A stretch of 64,000 nt of DNA from Bacteroidota bacterium. Its GTDB lineage: Bacteria; Bacteroidota; Rhodothermia; Rhodothermales; UBA10348. The notes beneath the pieces are model-generated. The model was not told where the DNA came from. It saw only the letters and a program-made list of their open reading frames with translations, and searched no databases. Location: assembly GCA_022567305.1 (NCBI GenBank), contig JADFHF010000001.1, forward strand, positions 1 to 64,000. The letters run 5' to 3'. Positions 16,871-26,737 of the stretch are shown here, one piece after another (within the stretch, counting starts at the first letter, position 1; each line of letters starts with the position of its first letter). Position numbers and translations under genes: made by a program.

Positions 16871-17536
16871 TCAATCCTCTACCTCCCCGAATGATATGCC
16901 AGACCGCAAGATACGGGGCGCTTCGGGACCATGATTGAAGAGCAGGTCGAGCACGGACATTCCATCTACGAACCCGTCAAAGTTTTGACGATAAACGGGA
17001 TGCTTGTAGGAGAGAATACGCCGGTCAGACTCGTTGGAATTATTCCGTTTGATGTCCGAATCGAAAAGGTGTTGCGTTCGGGTGGTTGATCGTCTCTCGC
17101 GGAACCCATTAAAACCCTTATTCTCGAGCGCGCAACCGAGACCCAGGAGCTCGTGAACCAGCGCGACACTGGCAACGGTCAAAGCCGCCAGTGAGTCATG
17201 CTCTGTGACGATGACGCGGGAGACCTGATCGATGTAATGCTCATAAAACGGAGTCGAGCCGTAGTTAAATCGAAGAGCCTTTAGATGCTTGGCCTGCCAA
17301 TGAAATGCATAGTCGATCTGTGTTTCCGATATAGGAAGACCGTGCTGACCACCGATAAGCGGTACGGTCAGCCACTGCGCGCCGTCAGGCGATCTGACAT
17401 GTGCCCGATTTTGAAACGACTGTCTACTGTATTGAAAATTCTCGCCTACAACGAAGCAATCTACAGACGACATTAAGGCACAATAGGTAAGGTCCGGAAA
17501 GTAGACGGGGGGCTGTATCGCGTACGTATCATTCAC
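16871..17536 (-). CDS. WbqC-like family protein
   Basis: A 221-residue protein of the WbqC family (PF08889-like): N-terminal IQPPVYFPDLTYCALM, FQNRAHVRSPDGAQWLTVPL, then FYEHYIDQV. WbqC proteins occur in O-antigen/polysaccharide loci and in many Bacteroidota genomes with unknown biochemical activity, possibly amino-sugar modification. No signal peptide, so cytoplasmic. It is immediately followed by the PHP lipoprotein gene. The C-terminus (HPVYRQNFDGFVDGMSVLDL, FNHGPEA) matches the usual end of the family, so it appears complete. Confidence 0.75.
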   Translation of the reverse strand: MNDTYAIQPPVYFPDLTYCALMSSVDCFVVGENFQYSRQSFQNRAHVRSPDGAQWLTVPLIGGQHGLPISETQIDYAFHWQAKHLKALRFNYGSTPFYEHYIDQVSRVIVTEHDSLAALTVASVALVHELLGLGCALENKGFNGFRERRSTTRTQHLFDSDIKRNNSNESDRRILSYKHPVYRQNFDGFVDGMSVLDLLFNHGPEAPRILRSGISFGEVED

Positions 17537-17709
17537 AGAAGGTCAACCCGGTGCTCCATAGATGGCTGAGAGAGAGACTATATTATGTTGTCCCGGGGGC
17601 AGTTACCAGTAGAATCGCGATCATTTCACCAGACAATCTTTTCCAGACAATTTATTCGGAATCGTTTCTCCGGGACTGTTTCTTCGGCACCGTTTATCCA
17701 GCACCGTTC

Positions 17710-18660
17710 ATGACCGTTCAAAAACCAGCCCCTCTTCTGCGAACGTCTCGTGTGGGTATTGTCATGCCGGCGTCGGCTCCATCCGATCCGTCAGCGATCA
17801 CCAGCGGAGTGGAGGCCCTTAGAGAAAGAGGCTTGGACATTGCCCATCCTATTCCTGAGTACGCGCCCCACGGATATCTTGGGGGTACGGACGAGGAACG
17901 AGCTTCGGCTTTGAACGAGTTTCTCAGGAGAAGTGATGTTTCCGCACTGTTTGCAGTACGGGGAGGCTATGGCGTAATGCGAATCCTGGAAGAGATCGAC
18001 TATGAGGCCGCGCGCGCACACAGCAAACTCCTCGTTGGGTACTCCGACATTACGGCGCTTCAATTTGCGCTATACACCCACGCGGGATGGACGTCCGTAC
18101 AAGGGCCGATGGTAGCGGTCGAATGGCCTTCTATTGATCCCGTTTCCGAGTCGCAGTTCTGGGAGCTCTCAGGAGGAGGCGTTCTTTCGTCCTTTGAGAG
18201 ACCTGGAAGTAAGGGTTTGCAACCGATTCAAATCGGCACGGCGGAAGGCATTTTATTTGGAGGAAATCTGGCAACGATCGTACGCCTGATTGGTACCCCA
18301 TATCTCCCTCCTCTTGAACATTCCATTTTATATCTGGAAGACATCGGCGAAGCTCCATACCGTATCGATGCCTTGCTCTCGCAACTTCGTCTGGTGGGTG
18401 TTCTCGATAGCCTAGGCGGGGTGGTTCTGGGACAGTTTACCAATTGCGAGCCCAGCGCGGGCAAACGTTCATTTTCTTGCCGCGAGGTCCTCCACAATTA
18501 TTTTTCCAATGCACCCTATCCCGTGGCTGAAGGATTGGTATTCGGGCATATCTCGCCCAACTTGAGTGTGCCGTTTGGTGTTCGCGCGAAACTGACGGTT
18601 GATGAGTCTGGTGCGAACCTGGAGATGTTGGAGGCTGTGGTCCAAACAAGAAACGATTGA
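17710..18660 (+). CDS. ldcA: Muramoyltetrapeptide LD-carboxypeptidase (S66 family)
   Basis: A 316-residue serine peptidase of family S66, which removes D-Ala from the muropeptide tetrapeptide during peptidoglycan recycling. The signature is visible: VGIVMPASAPSD, the nucleophile elbow region FAVRGGYGVMR, LLVGYSDITAL, the glutamate segment LYLEDIGEAPYRID and the late HISPN. The start is set at ATG 17710 (MTVQKPAP). The longer frame from 17551 adds 53 residues that match nothing in the family, and standard members are about 300-310 residues. No signal peptide, consistent with a cytoplasmic recycling enzyme. Confidence 0.85.
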   Translation: MTVQKPAPLLRTSRVGIVMPASAPSDPSAITSGVEALRERGLDIAHPIPEYAPHGYLGGTDEERASALNEFLRRSDVSALFAVRGGYGVMRILEEIDYEAARAHSKLLVGYSDITALQFALYTHAGWTSVQGPMVAVEWPSIDPVSESQFWELSGGGVLSSFERPGSKGLQPIQIGTAEGILFGGNLATIVRLIGTPYLPPLEHSILYLEDIGEAPYRIDALLSQLRLVGVLDSLGGVVLGQFTNCEPSAGKRSFSCREVLHNYFSNAPYPVAEGLVFGHISPNLSVPFGVRAKLTVDESGANLEMLEAVVQTRND

Positions 18661-18830
18661 AGAGGTCGTCCGCCTGAGGTACACGATTTCATCTCCTCTT
18701 AGAGACCGAAGATGTCTGGCGACCTTAAAATGCTTCGTCCGTGCGATAGCCGAACAAGCCATCGGAATTGCAGAAATGCAACCTTCAATCAGGACCCGTA
18801 GAATCGATTCTGCAGAATAGAACTCCAGCT

Positions 18831-19451
18831 ATGCGACTGGCCGTCTTTGCCTCGGGCGGAGGATCCAATTTCCAATCGATCGTCGATGCAGCCGAGAGCG
18901 GTGCTCTTAAGGCTCACGTCGTACTCTGTGTAAGCAACAATCCAGCTGCAGGGGTTTTGGAGCGGGCGAAGAAGCATGACATTTCCGTATCGATCTTGAA
19001 TCCATCTGAGTATGAGAATCAAAAGGAATACGCGTCCTTGTTACTGGCGAAGCTGAGCGAACATAAAATTGAATTCGTTGCCCTTGCCGGCTACATGAAA
19101 ATGATTCCGGCCGAGATCGTGCATGAGTATTCGGGTCGCATAGTCAACATCCATCCTGCGCTTCTTCCAGCCTTCGGGGGTCCGGGGATGTACGGCCTAC
19201 GGGTACATCGAGCCGTTCTGGAGGCCGGGGCTTCGGAATCGGGTGCGACCGTTCACCTGGTCGATGAAGGGTATGACTCCGGACCCATCGTGCTTCAGGA
19301 AACGGTGCCTATTCTTCCAGGGGATACGCCCGAATCGCTGGCCGCAAGGGTGCTGAAGCTCGAGCACCAGATTTATCCGAGAGCCCTCGCACTTTTTACT
19401 GACCACCGGATTCAAGCTGACGGACCCGACGTAACCGTCCATAATGCCTGA
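18831..19451 (+). CDS. purN: Phosphoribosylglycinamide formyltransferase
   Basis: A 206-residue GAR transformylase that transfers the formyl group of 10-formyl-THF to GAR in purine synthesis. Family signatures: RLAVFASGGGSNFQSI at the N-terminus, ALAGYMKMI, the catalytic Asn-His-Asp arrangement in IVNIHPALLPAFGG and HLVDEGYDSGPIV. Start at ATG 18831, because the frame upstream to 18768 has no family similarity. Its stop overlaps the start of purH by 8 bases, giving translational coupling. FolD, which supplies its cofactor, is at 33313. Confidence 0.92.
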   Translation: MRLAVFASGGGSNFQSIVDAAESGALKAHVVLCVSNNPAAGVLERAKKHDISVSILNPSEYENQKEYASLLLAKLSEHKIEFVALAGYMKMIPAEIVHEYSGRIVNIHPALLPAFGGPGMYGLRVHRAVLEAGASESGATVHLVDEGYDSGPIVLQETVPILPGDTPESLAARVLKLEHQIYPRALALFTDHRIQADGPDVTVHNA

Positions 19452-21060
19452 TTTAATCGAATTCCACTCAATGATTTCCACAAAAGATTTGCCGGCACCT
19501 GATGACCTCTATCCCATCCGCCGGGCGCTCCTTTCCGTATTCGACAAATCAGGGATCGTCGACCTCGGAAGGGCTCTTCATGGACACAACGTTGAATTGA
19601 TCTCGACTGGGGGAACCGCGCGCGCGCTGACCGAAGCGGGACTACCCGTAACCGATGTGTCGACCGTCACCAATTTCCCCGAAATCTTGGACGGACGCGT
19701 TAAAACCCTTCACCCCAAGGTTCTCGGCGGCATTCTCGCGAGGAAAACGGATGCAGCTGATCTAAAGCAGCTCTCCGAACACGGCATCTCCCCCATCGAC
19801 CTGGTGGTTGTCAGTCTTTATCCTTTTAAAGAAGCCGTGTCCGATGTCAACGTAACGGACTCGATCGCAATTGAAAATATCGATATCGGTGGGCCGACGA
19901 TGATCCGGGCGGCAGCAAAGAATTTTTTCTTTACCGCCGTGGTTACACATCATTCCGATTATCCGGAACTCATCAGAGAAATGGGTGAAACCGGCGGAGC
20001 GCTGGGCCTCGCAACGAGACGCGGCCTCGCAACCAAAGCCTTTGAGCGGACTGCGACGTATGACGCCGCCGTGGCCGAGTATTTCAACCGGAGCACCGCG
20101 GACGTCATGTTGCCACAATTATCGATCAACGCGGCTCGTGTACAAACGCTTCGATACGGAGAGAATCCCCATCAGAAAGCTGCCCTCTACGGTGATCTAT
20201 CTCCATTCATAGAGAAAATCCATGGCAAGGAGCTGTCATTCAATAATCTGCTTGATTTGAGCGCTGCACTTTGCTTGATTGATGAATTTGATAACGCAGA
20301 CGCAACTTGTGCCATTCTCAAGCACACCAATCCGTGTGGCGTCGCCACGGCCAGCAGTCTTCCCGAAGCGTATGAAAAGGCTCTCTCGACAGATCGTCAA
20401 TCACCTTTCGGAGGAATTGTGGTTGTGAATCGCGCGCTCGACGCGACGACGGCCGAAGCCATCGACAAAGTTTTTACCGAGCTTATCATCGCGCCGGAAT
20501 ACGAGGATGGCGTTCTCGACTTTCTTCAGCAAAAGAAAAACAGGCGGCTTCTCCGTCAGAAATCCCCGGCACGTGCTTCCACTTCTTCTGACGTGCGTTC
20601 GGTGATCGGTGGTTTTCTGGTGCAGGAAAGAGACGTAGTGCTCCCCGATTCCGGGTCGCTCAAAGAACAAAGCCGGGTGGTCACCGAGCGAGAACCAACC
20701 GACGGCGAATGGCTCGATCTTGATTTTGCCTGGCGCGTCGCCAAACACGTGAAAAGCAACGCCATTGTTTACGCACGCGACCGTCAGACCATCGGAATAG
20801 GCGCAGGACAGATGAGTCGAATTGACTCGTCGCAGGTGGCCGTTCTTAAAGGCGGAAAATCCGGGCTAGATTTCTCAAACTCCGTCGTGGCTTCTGATGC
20901 CTTCTTTCCGTTTGCAGATGGTCTACTGGAAGCAGCCAGTTGTGGCGCAGTTGCTGCGATTCAACCAGGCGGATCCGTCCGTGATGATGAGGTCATCAAG
21001 GCAGCCGACGAAAACGGAATTGCCATGGTCTTTACCGGGCGCAGGCACTTTCGGCACTAA
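19444..21060 (+). CDS. purH: Bifunctional AICAR transformylase / IMP cyclohydrolase
   Basis: A 538-residue enzyme catalysing the last two steps of IMP synthesis. The N-terminal MGS-like cyclohydrolase domain is marked by [15 protein letters not shown] and [11 protein letters not shown]. The C-terminal transformylase is marked by [32 protein letters not shown] and the closing region [18 protein letters not shown]. Length is normal for the family. It overlaps purN by 8 bases. A second Met at 19471 is an alternative start. mreC follows after about 100 bases. Confidence 0.95.
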   Translation: MPDLIEFHSMISTKDLPAPDDLYPIRRALLSVFDKSGIVDLGRALHGHNVELISTGGTARALTEAGLPVTDVSTVTNFPEILDGRVKTLHPKVLGGILARKTDAADLKQLSEHGISPIDLVVVSLYPFKEAVSDVNVTDSIAIENIDIGGPTMIRAAAKNFFFTAVVTHHSDYPELIREMGETGGALGLATRRGLATKAFERTATYDAAVAEYFNRSTADVMLPQLSINAARVQTLRYGENPHQKAALYGDLSPFIEKIHGKELSFNNLLDLSAALCLIDEFDNADATCAILKHTNPCGVATASSLPEAYEKALSTDRQSPFGGIVVVNRALDATTAEAIDKVFTELIIAPEYEDGVLDFLQQKKNRRLLRQKSPARASTSSDVRSVIGGFLVQERDVVLPDSGSLKEQSRVVTEREPTDGEWLDLDFAWRVAKHVKSNAIVYARDRQTIGIGAGQMSRIDSSQVAVLKGGKSGLDFSNSVVASDAFFPFADGLLEAASCGAVAAIQPGGSVRDDEVIKAADENGIAMVFTGRRHFRH

Positions 21061-21165
21061 ACGAACGGTTGTTCGTTACCCCGTCCAAGAATGGAATACA
21101 AGTGAGACTCTGGTCCACTACCGTCTCGGTTTCAGACTTGAACCGAGGAATCGTCTTGAAAACGA

Positions 21166-21978
21166 ATGATCCGTCTATGGGATAAAATCAGGGATTGGAT
21201 TTTGCTTTTCAGCCTGCTCCTGATTTCTATGATTGTTCTGGTATCGGCCAATGAGCCGATGATAAAGGGGTTACGTGCTCGCGCTCTGGAAACCACGGGC
21301 TCGGTCGAATCCTGGTTCACGTGGCTTGGAAGCTACGTGAAGGCGGTCGAAGAAAATGAAGCGCTACGGGAGGAGAATCATCGACTTTCGAGCGAGGTTG
21401 CGCGCGCGCGCGAAGCCCGAAGCCAAAACAACCAACTTCGGAACCTCTTGGGACTAAGAGATTCGCTCGGCGCTGAAGCACTTCCCGCCCGGATCATTTC
21501 GAAGGACGTGACCCACGAAAGAAATTTCCTGGTGTTGGATGTCGGCACGGATGACGGAATTGAAGAAGGGATGGCTGTCGTAGACCCCAGAGGAATTCTC
21601 GGTAAGACCGTGTTGGTAACCAATAAGTATTCAAAGGTCATGACGTATCTGAATTCCGACTTTCACATCCCGGTTAAAATCCTATCATCTGACAGCGACG
21701 GACTTCTCAGATGGGATGGGGAGCGTTATGATCGACTTCTCTTGGAACTCGTCGTCCGGTCTCAAAATGTCGAGCGAGGTGAATTGGTGGTGACCTCTGG
21801 GTATTCGGGCGTCTTTCAGAAGGGATATCCCATCGGTGAAATCGATTCCGTGTTCATCAACCCCGGGATGATCACGTGGCAGATCTTTGTCCGTCCGTAC
21901 GCTCGGCTCGACAACGCCACCCATGTGTTCGTTATTCGTTCCATTCCGGACCCGGAGCGCATTCTGCTCGATTCGTAG
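21166..21978 (+). CDS. mreC: Rod shape-determining protein MreC
   Basis: A 270-residue bitopic membrane protein that organises the elongasome. A transmembrane helix is at about residues 12-30 (ILLFSLLLISMIVLVSA). A coiled coil follows at about 55-95 (VEENEALREENHRLSSEVAR), then the double beta-barrel periplasmic core (NFLVLDVGTDDGIEEGMAV, GILGKTV, ELVVTSGYSGVFQKGYPIG). mreB is not upstream and mreD is not downstream: purH precedes it and dacB follows after 28 bases. The latter still places it with peptidoglycan genes. Confidence 0.9.
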   Translation: MIRLWDKIRDWILLFSLLLISMIVLVSANEPMIKGLRARALETTGSVESWFTWLGSYVKAVEENEALREENHRLSSEVARAREARSQNNQLRNLLGLRDSLGAEALPARIISKDVTHERNFLVLDVGTDDGIEEGMAVVDPRGILGKTVLVTNKYSKVMTYLNSDFHIPVKILSSDSDGLLRWDGERYDRLLLELVVRSQNVERGELVVTSGYSGVFQKGYPIGEIDSVFINPGMITWQIFVRPYARLDNATHVFVIRSIPDPERILLDS

Positions 21979-22006
21979 TGAATATCATTAATCAAAGCCC
22001 GCGCGT

Positions 22007-23527
22007 ATGAAACACGTAGCTCTTGGACTATTGGTTTTGTTGACGCTTTCAATCGGATGTCAGTCAGTATCCACCGTACGCGGAAAGAGCGGTCCTCGCT
22101 CACCGAAACAGCTGAAAAATGCCATACAGCGGATTCTTCTAGAAGAGCAGTTTGAAAATGGTACGTGGGCCGTACTAATTGTTGATCTTAGTACGGAGAC
22201 CATACTATATCGACATAATGAAAAAAGAAGCTTTATTCCCGCCTCGAATACGAAGCTCTATACGACCAGTGCGGTATTGGACCAGCTTGGGCCCGAGTTC
22301 ACCTACCAGACAACCCTCTATATCGACGGACCGGTCGTTGATGGGGTGCTTGAGGGAAATGTAATCGTGCGAGGCTCGGGAGATCCGGTTATCGGCGGCA
22401 GGTTCAATGGTGGTGACCGTACGGAGACCTTTAGAAATTGGGCCGACTCATTGGCCTCTTACGGCATTTCCGTAATCAATGGAGATATCATCGGTGATGA
22501 CGACATTTTTGACGACACGCCACTGGGTTACGGCTGGAGCTGGGACGATGAACCCTTTTGGTACTCAGCCGAAGTCAGCGGTCTGTCCTTCAACGACAAC
22601 TGCATTGACTTCTCCATTACCGCCCAGAGCCCGGGAATGCCCGGATTGCTCAGCTGGGAACCGGCAAACACCTCATTTGCGAGCGTCACCAACGCCAGTA
22701 TCTCGATAGATCCAGAATCCTCACTCAATGAGGGATATTCGCGTGACCGAGGCACCAATTCGTTTCGCCTGTTCAGCGAAGTACCGCAGGGCCGTGTGGA
22801 TCGTGAGTCGCTTACCGTCCGGAATCCGACGCTCTTTTTTGTCCACGTTCTCCGAGAAACTCTTCTAGCGAGCGGGATATCGGTCATTGGTCGTCCGGTT
22901 GATGTGGATGACTTGTCCATCAAACCGCATGACTCCCGGGACACCATGATTCGTGTCGCCACGCATGAATCAAGGCCGCTGAAAGACATTGTAACGGTGC
23001 TGAACAAGCGCAGCCACAATCTTTACGCGGAGCAGCTCTTACGGACACTCGGAGCCATCCATCCCGTAGACGATCCAGATCTGGACCCTGGTTCGGCAGA
23101 AATGGGAATTGCTCGGGCCATGGACACGTTCGTAGCGGCCCGTATTGATACGAGCAGAATTCAACTTGTGGACGGCTCTGGACTATCGCGCGTGAATCTG
23201 GTAACCGCTGAAATGACCTCTTTGCTTCTGAATTACATGTTTCGGCACGACGACGACAGTACCCGAGTCGCCTTCTACCGATCGCTACCCATTGGGGGAG
23301 TAGATGGAACCCTGGAATTCAGAATGAGGTCAGGCAGCGCATTCGGAAACGTGCACGCCAAAACCGGAACGGTATCGAACGTAAGCACGATCAGCGGATA
23401 TGTTCACTCCGGGGCAGGAACGCCTCTCTCGTTCGTTCTCATGGCAAATCATTACACCGTAAAAACCGCTAAAGTTCGAGATGCCCAGGATCGCATCATC
23501 GAATTACTGGCAACATACAGACGCTAG
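22007..23527 (+). CDS. dacB: D-alanyl-D-alanine carboxypeptidase/endopeptidase (PBP4 type, S13)
   Basis: A 506-residue family S13 penicillin-binding protein that trims or cleaves peptidoglycan cross-links. All three active-site motifs are present: S-x-x-K as SNTK with Ser80 (PASNTKLYTTS), S-x-N as SHN (NKRSHNLYAEQLL) and KTG (HAKTGTVSNVS). The N-terminus carries a lipoprotein-like signal (VLLTLSIGCQ), so it is probably anchored in the periplasm. Between the first and second motifs is the usual S13 insert of about 200 residues. Its position after mreC suggests coordinated wall growth. Confidence 0.9.
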   Translation: MKHVALGLLVLLTLSIGCQSVSTVRGKSGPRSPKQLKNAIQRILLEEQFENGTWAVLIVDLSTETILYRHNEKRSFIPASNTKLYTTSAVLDQLGPEFTYQTTLYIDGPVVDGVLEGNVIVRGSGDPVIGGRFNGGDRTETFRNWADSLASYGISVINGDIIGDDDIFDDTPLGYGWSWDDEPFWYSAEVSGLSFNDNCIDFSITAQSPGMPGLLSWEPANTSFASVTNASISIDPESSLNEGYSRDRGTNSFRLFSEVPQGRVDRESLTVRNPTLFFVHVLRETLLASGISVIGRPVDVDDLSIKPHDSRDTMIRVATHESRPLKDIVTVLNKRSHNLYAEQLLRTLGAIHPVDDPDLDPGSAEMGIARAMDTFVAARIDTSRIQLVDGSGLSRVNLVTAEMTSLLLNYMFRHDDDSTRVAFYRSLPIGGVDGTLEFRMRSGSAFGNVHAKTGTVSNVSTISGYVHSGAGTPLSFVLMANHYTVKTAKVRDAQDRIIELLATYRR

Positions 23528-23622
23528 GAAAGGTGCTCATTTTTCGCAATCGACTTGAAATTAGCGCCGGATGGATCCTACATTCCCGTCAGTATTGTTT
23601 TATTTGATTTTTTGTATTTGAT

Positions 23623-24207
23623 TTGTCTAATTCGACTGATTCTTTTCCTCGAGTCTCCTACCCTATCATTCTCAGCACCACCGTCGTTGGCGTTCGTCAC
23701 AACGGGAAGGTAGCGATAGGTTCCGACGGACAGACCACCATGGGCGAGACGATTATGAAACACCGTGCTCAGAAGGTCCGAAGTCTGTACGAAGGAAAAA
23801 TTATCGCGGGTTTTGCTGGTGCGACTGCCGATGCATTTACGCTGTTCGAACGGTTCGAAGAGAAGCTCGACGAATTCGGTGGAAACCTAACGCGGTCCGC
23901 GGTTGAGTTGGCCAAGGATTGGCGCACAGATCGGTATCTTCGACGACTGGAAGCCCTTCTCGCCGTGGCGTCCCCGGATAGACTCCTGTTGATCAGCGGA
24001 ACTGGAGATGTCATTGAACCCGATGATGAAATCTTGGCTATCGGTTCCGGGGGACCCTACGCACTCGCTGCGGCACGCGCCATGATGAAACATGCACCCG
24101 AATTGACCGCTAAAGAAATCGTTGAACAGTCGCTACAGATCGCTGCAGATATCTGTATTTATACGAATAGTGAAATCACAATGCTTGAAATTGATGCGAG
24201 TGAGTAA
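23623..24207 (+). CDS. hslV: ATP-dependent protease proteolytic subunit HslV
   Basis: A 194-residue N-terminal-nucleophile peptidase, the double-hexamer core of the HslUV (ClpQY) protease. The catalytic Thr begins the mature chain in [19 protein letters not shown]. The frame puts it at residue 19, so an 18-residue propeptide has to be removed. The only standard start in frame is TTG at 23623, since a TGA lies a few codons upstream. The upstream sequence has two copies of TATTTGATTT (23601-23610, 23615-23624), the second overlapping the start. hslU lies downstream but is separated by a NYN-domain gene. Confidence 0.9.
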   Translation: MSNSTDSFPRVSYPIILSTTVVGVRHNGKVAIGSDGQTTMGETIMKHRAQKVRSLYEGKIIAGFAGATADAFTLFERFEEKLDEFGGNLTRSAVELAKDWRTDRYLRRLEALLAVASPDRLLLISGTGDVIEPDDEILAIGSGGPYALAAARAMMKHAPELTAKEIVEQSLQIAADICIYTNSEITMLEIDASE

Positions 24208-24296
24208 CTCGACCTGAACCACCTGATATGAATTACGGTAGCCCTACGGGTATCCAGAATTGAATGTTAAGTGCCGTTGCTACATGTTATTTCTAG

Positions 24297-25310
24297 ATGA
24301 CACTGCAAAGAGAACCCAGAATGACTTCCATATTCCGCCAGAACGCAATCATCCTCATTGATTCACCAAACGTCGTTCGAGTGACAAGTGAATTGATGGG
24401 CGATTCGAGGCAAGCAGCCGATGTCGTCCACGGTCTTGTCGAGGAACTGAGAAAATATGTTTCGCGAGATCTCGGACTCAACGTGGTACGGACCATATCG
24501 TTTTCTACCATTTCCGGAGACCAATCGATCGGGCAGGATATCCGCACCGATCTGCTCGCAAATGGAATTGAGCAACGTGTCGTTTATACAGCCGAAGGCG
24601 AGTATGCCTCCTCGATAGAACTTGCTCTCGAAGCGTCTCAAATTTTTCATTCGTCTGCGGATATTGGATCATTTATTGTCTTGTCTGGAGACCACTGGTA
24701 TGTCCCGTTGGCACAATATATACAGCGAAACGGACGCTCGGTATTGATTGCGGCTCTTGAAACACCTACGACCTCAGAACAGGTCCCATCCGACCTTGCT
24801 GAGTGCTTTTTCAATGCGAGGACACTCCTCCAAAAAGCCGGTACAATTGAGACCAACGGGCTCTCATCTACGGGCACTTCCATGGACCCACTCGGTGAGG
24901 AGTCGACTGAATCCCAGCGTCCGGAACAGACTGAGACGATCGAAGACGGTATCGCTCGCCAGGCGATGGAAATCATCGAGATGTACTTCGGTCAGTACCG
25001 GGAGGTCTATCTGACGCCGCTTTTGAGAAAACTCTCTGAGCTTCTAGAGGAAGAAGATGAGCCCAAAACGGTCATTAACTACCTCGAAGAGTGTGGTGCG
25101 GTCTGGCTGGAAAAACGAAGGGGGTTTCCACACAACTATACGGTCTTATTGGTTAATTCCGAACACCCGGATGTCACGGAAATCAAAAATTTGTTTCAAA
25201 ACGATAATCCGGAGCCGTGCTTAGAGGAGGATGACGTTGACGATGCCGTCGAGAGCGTGTCTGAGGAGTACATCGACGACAAACCCTCCTACGAGCAGGC
25301 TCACGACTAG
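24297..25310 (+). CDS. NYN-domain (LabA/DUF88-like) protein inside hslVU
   Basis: A 337-residue protein. Residues 15-170 look like a NYN/PIN-fold RNase domain: an N-terminal strand ending in [10 protein letters not shown], a middle acidic helix ([10 protein letters not shown]) and the strand-4 motif [21 protein letters not shown]. Compared with typical NYN proteins (SGDSDFVPL), the second Asp of SGDxD is replaced by Trp, and the middle Asp residues are Glu. The active site is therefore atypical or lost. Residues 225-300 ([20 protein letters not shown]) look like a winged-helix module, and the tail is very acidic. It sits between hslV and hslU with only 4 bases before the hslU start, so it is probably one transcript. 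A second Met lies at 24321. Confidence 0.7.
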   Translation: MTLQREPRMTSIFRQNAIILIDSPNVVRVTSELMGDSRQAADVVHGLVEELRKYVSRDLGLNVVRTISFSTISGDQSIGQDIRTDLLANGIEQRVVYTAEGEYASSIELALEASQIFHSSADIGSFIVLSGDHWYVPLAQYIQRNGRSVLIAALETPTTSEQVPSDLAECFFNARTLLQKAGTIETNGLSSTGTSMDPLGEESTESQRPEQTETIEDGIARQAMEIIEMYFGQYREVYLTPLLRKLSELLEEEDEPKTVINYLEECGAVWLEKRRGFPHNYTVLLVNSEHPDVTEIKNLFQNDNPEPCLEEDDVDDAVESVSEEYIDDKPSYEQAHD

Positions 25311-25314
25311 AGCA

Positions 25315-26730
25315 ATGACTATGCAAAACGAGCTTACTCCGCATCAGATTGTAGCCGAACTGGACAAGTACATCATTGGCCAGCACGACGCTAAGAAAAG
25401 TGTGGCCATTGCGCTACGAAATCGATGGCGACGGTTGAACGCCCCCGATGAGATGCGGGAAGAGATCATGCCGAATAATATCATCATGATTGGACCCACG
25501 GGTGTCGGCAAAACAGAAATTGCCCGTCGCCTGGCTAAACTTGCGAACGCTCCCTTTTTGAAAGTAGAGGCGACCAAGTTTACGGAAGTGGGCTACGTAG
25601 GGCGAGATGTCGACAGTATGATCCGGGATCTCGTAGACATCTCTGTCAACATGGTCCGAGAGGAACATTCCGAACGAGTTCAAGCGAGGGCGCGAGAACT
25701 CGCAGACGAACGCATTCTCGACATCTTAATTCCTCCTGCGCCGGGCCAGACCGTCGAAGCGGTTCCGGCAACGGACTTTTCACTTGACATGTCCTCTGAA
25801 AACCATTCGGAGACCGAGGCTTCCGGTGAGTCTGACCTTAGAGAAAGAACGCGGGATAAATTTCGCCACAAGCTGCAGAATGGAGAGCTGGATGATCGTG
25901 AGATTGAAATAGATCTGGCCTCAGATCAAACCCCGATGCTGCAAGTGTTCGGACCCATGGGGATGGAAGAAATGGGTCTCAACCTCCAGGATCTTTTTGG
26001 AAATATTGGAGGCAAAAAGAAAAAAAAACGTCGAATCAAAGTCGCTGATGCCCGTGACGTCGTAGTCGCCGAGGAGGCTCAGAAGCTGATCGATATGGAT
26101 AAGGTGACTAAGGAAGCCTTACAGCGCGCTCAGGAATCAGCCATCGTATTCATCGATGAGATTGACAAGGTGGTTGCTCGAACCGGTTCGGCCAAAGACG
26201 GCCCCGATGTATCTCGAGAGGGTGTGCAACGTGACCTTCTTCCGATCGTTGAGGGCTCAGGTGTAATGACGAAGTACGGGATGGTCAAAACGGATCATAT
26301 TCTATTCATTGCCAGCGGAGCATTTCACGCTGCGAAACCGAGCGACCTGATTCCCGAGATGCAAGGACGCTTTCCGATTCGAGTGGAACTGTCGAGTCTT
26401 TCCGAGGAGGATTTCTACAAGATCCTAACGGTACCTAAGAACGCCCTGATTAAGCAGTATCAGACATTGATGAAATCAGAGGGTGTTGACGTCATTTTTA
26501 CGGACGGCGCCATCAGAGACGTTGCTCGTATTGCAGCGGAAGTGAATGCGCAGGTAGAAAATATTGGTGCCCGGCGACTACACACGATTCTGACGACGCT
26601 TTTAGAAGACATCCTTTTCGATGTTCCAGATGCCAACCGGGAATCGGAAATCGTCGTTGACAGTGAACTGGTCGACGCGCGACTTAGTGAAATCGTCAGA
26701 GATCGCGATCTGAGCCAGTATATCCTCTAA
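25315..26730 (+). CDS. hslU: ATP-dependent protease ATPase subunit HslU
   Basis: A 471-residue AAA+ unfoldase partner of HslV. Features: [17 protein letters not shown] at the N-terminus, Walker [10 protein letters not shown], the pore-loop region [19 protein letters not shown], and an I-domain insertion with a lysine/arginine-rich run [11 protein letters not shown]. Walker B is [10 protein letters not shown], sensor 1 IASGAFH, and the C-terminal HslV-docking tail ends RDLSQYIL. Start chosen at ATG 25315 (or 25321); the frame further upstream only shadows the NYN gene. The GNAT-like gene follows after 7 bases. Confidence 0.95.
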   Translation: MTMQNELTPHQIVAELDKYIIGQHDAKKSVAIALRNRWRRLNAPDEMREEIMPNNIIMIGPTGVGKTEIARRLAKLANAPFLKVEATKFTEVGYVGRDVDSMIRDLVDISVNMVREEHSERVQARARELADERILDILIPPAPGQTVEAVPATDFSLDMSSENHSETEASGESDLRERTRDKFRHKLQNGELDDREIEIDLASDQTPMLQVFGPMGMEEMGLNLQDLFGNIGGKKKKKRRIKVADARDVVVAEEAQKLIDMDKVTKEALQRAQESAIVFIDEIDKVVARTGSAKDGPDVSREGVQRDLLPIVEGSGVMTKYGMVKTDHILFIASGAFHAAKPSDLIPEMQGRFPIRVELSSLSEEDFYKILTVPKNALIKQYQTLMKSEGVDVIFTDGAIRDVARIAAEVNAQVENIGARRLHTILTTLLEDILFDVPDANRESEIVVDSELVDARLSEIVRDRDLSQYIL

Positions 26731-26737
26731 GAAGACC

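Noticed and set aside
26015-26045. [11 protein letters not shown] run in HslU as a nuclear-localisation-like or slippage signal
   Set aside because: It lies in the variable I-domain of HslU, the frame is intact, and A-rich runs there are not unusual.
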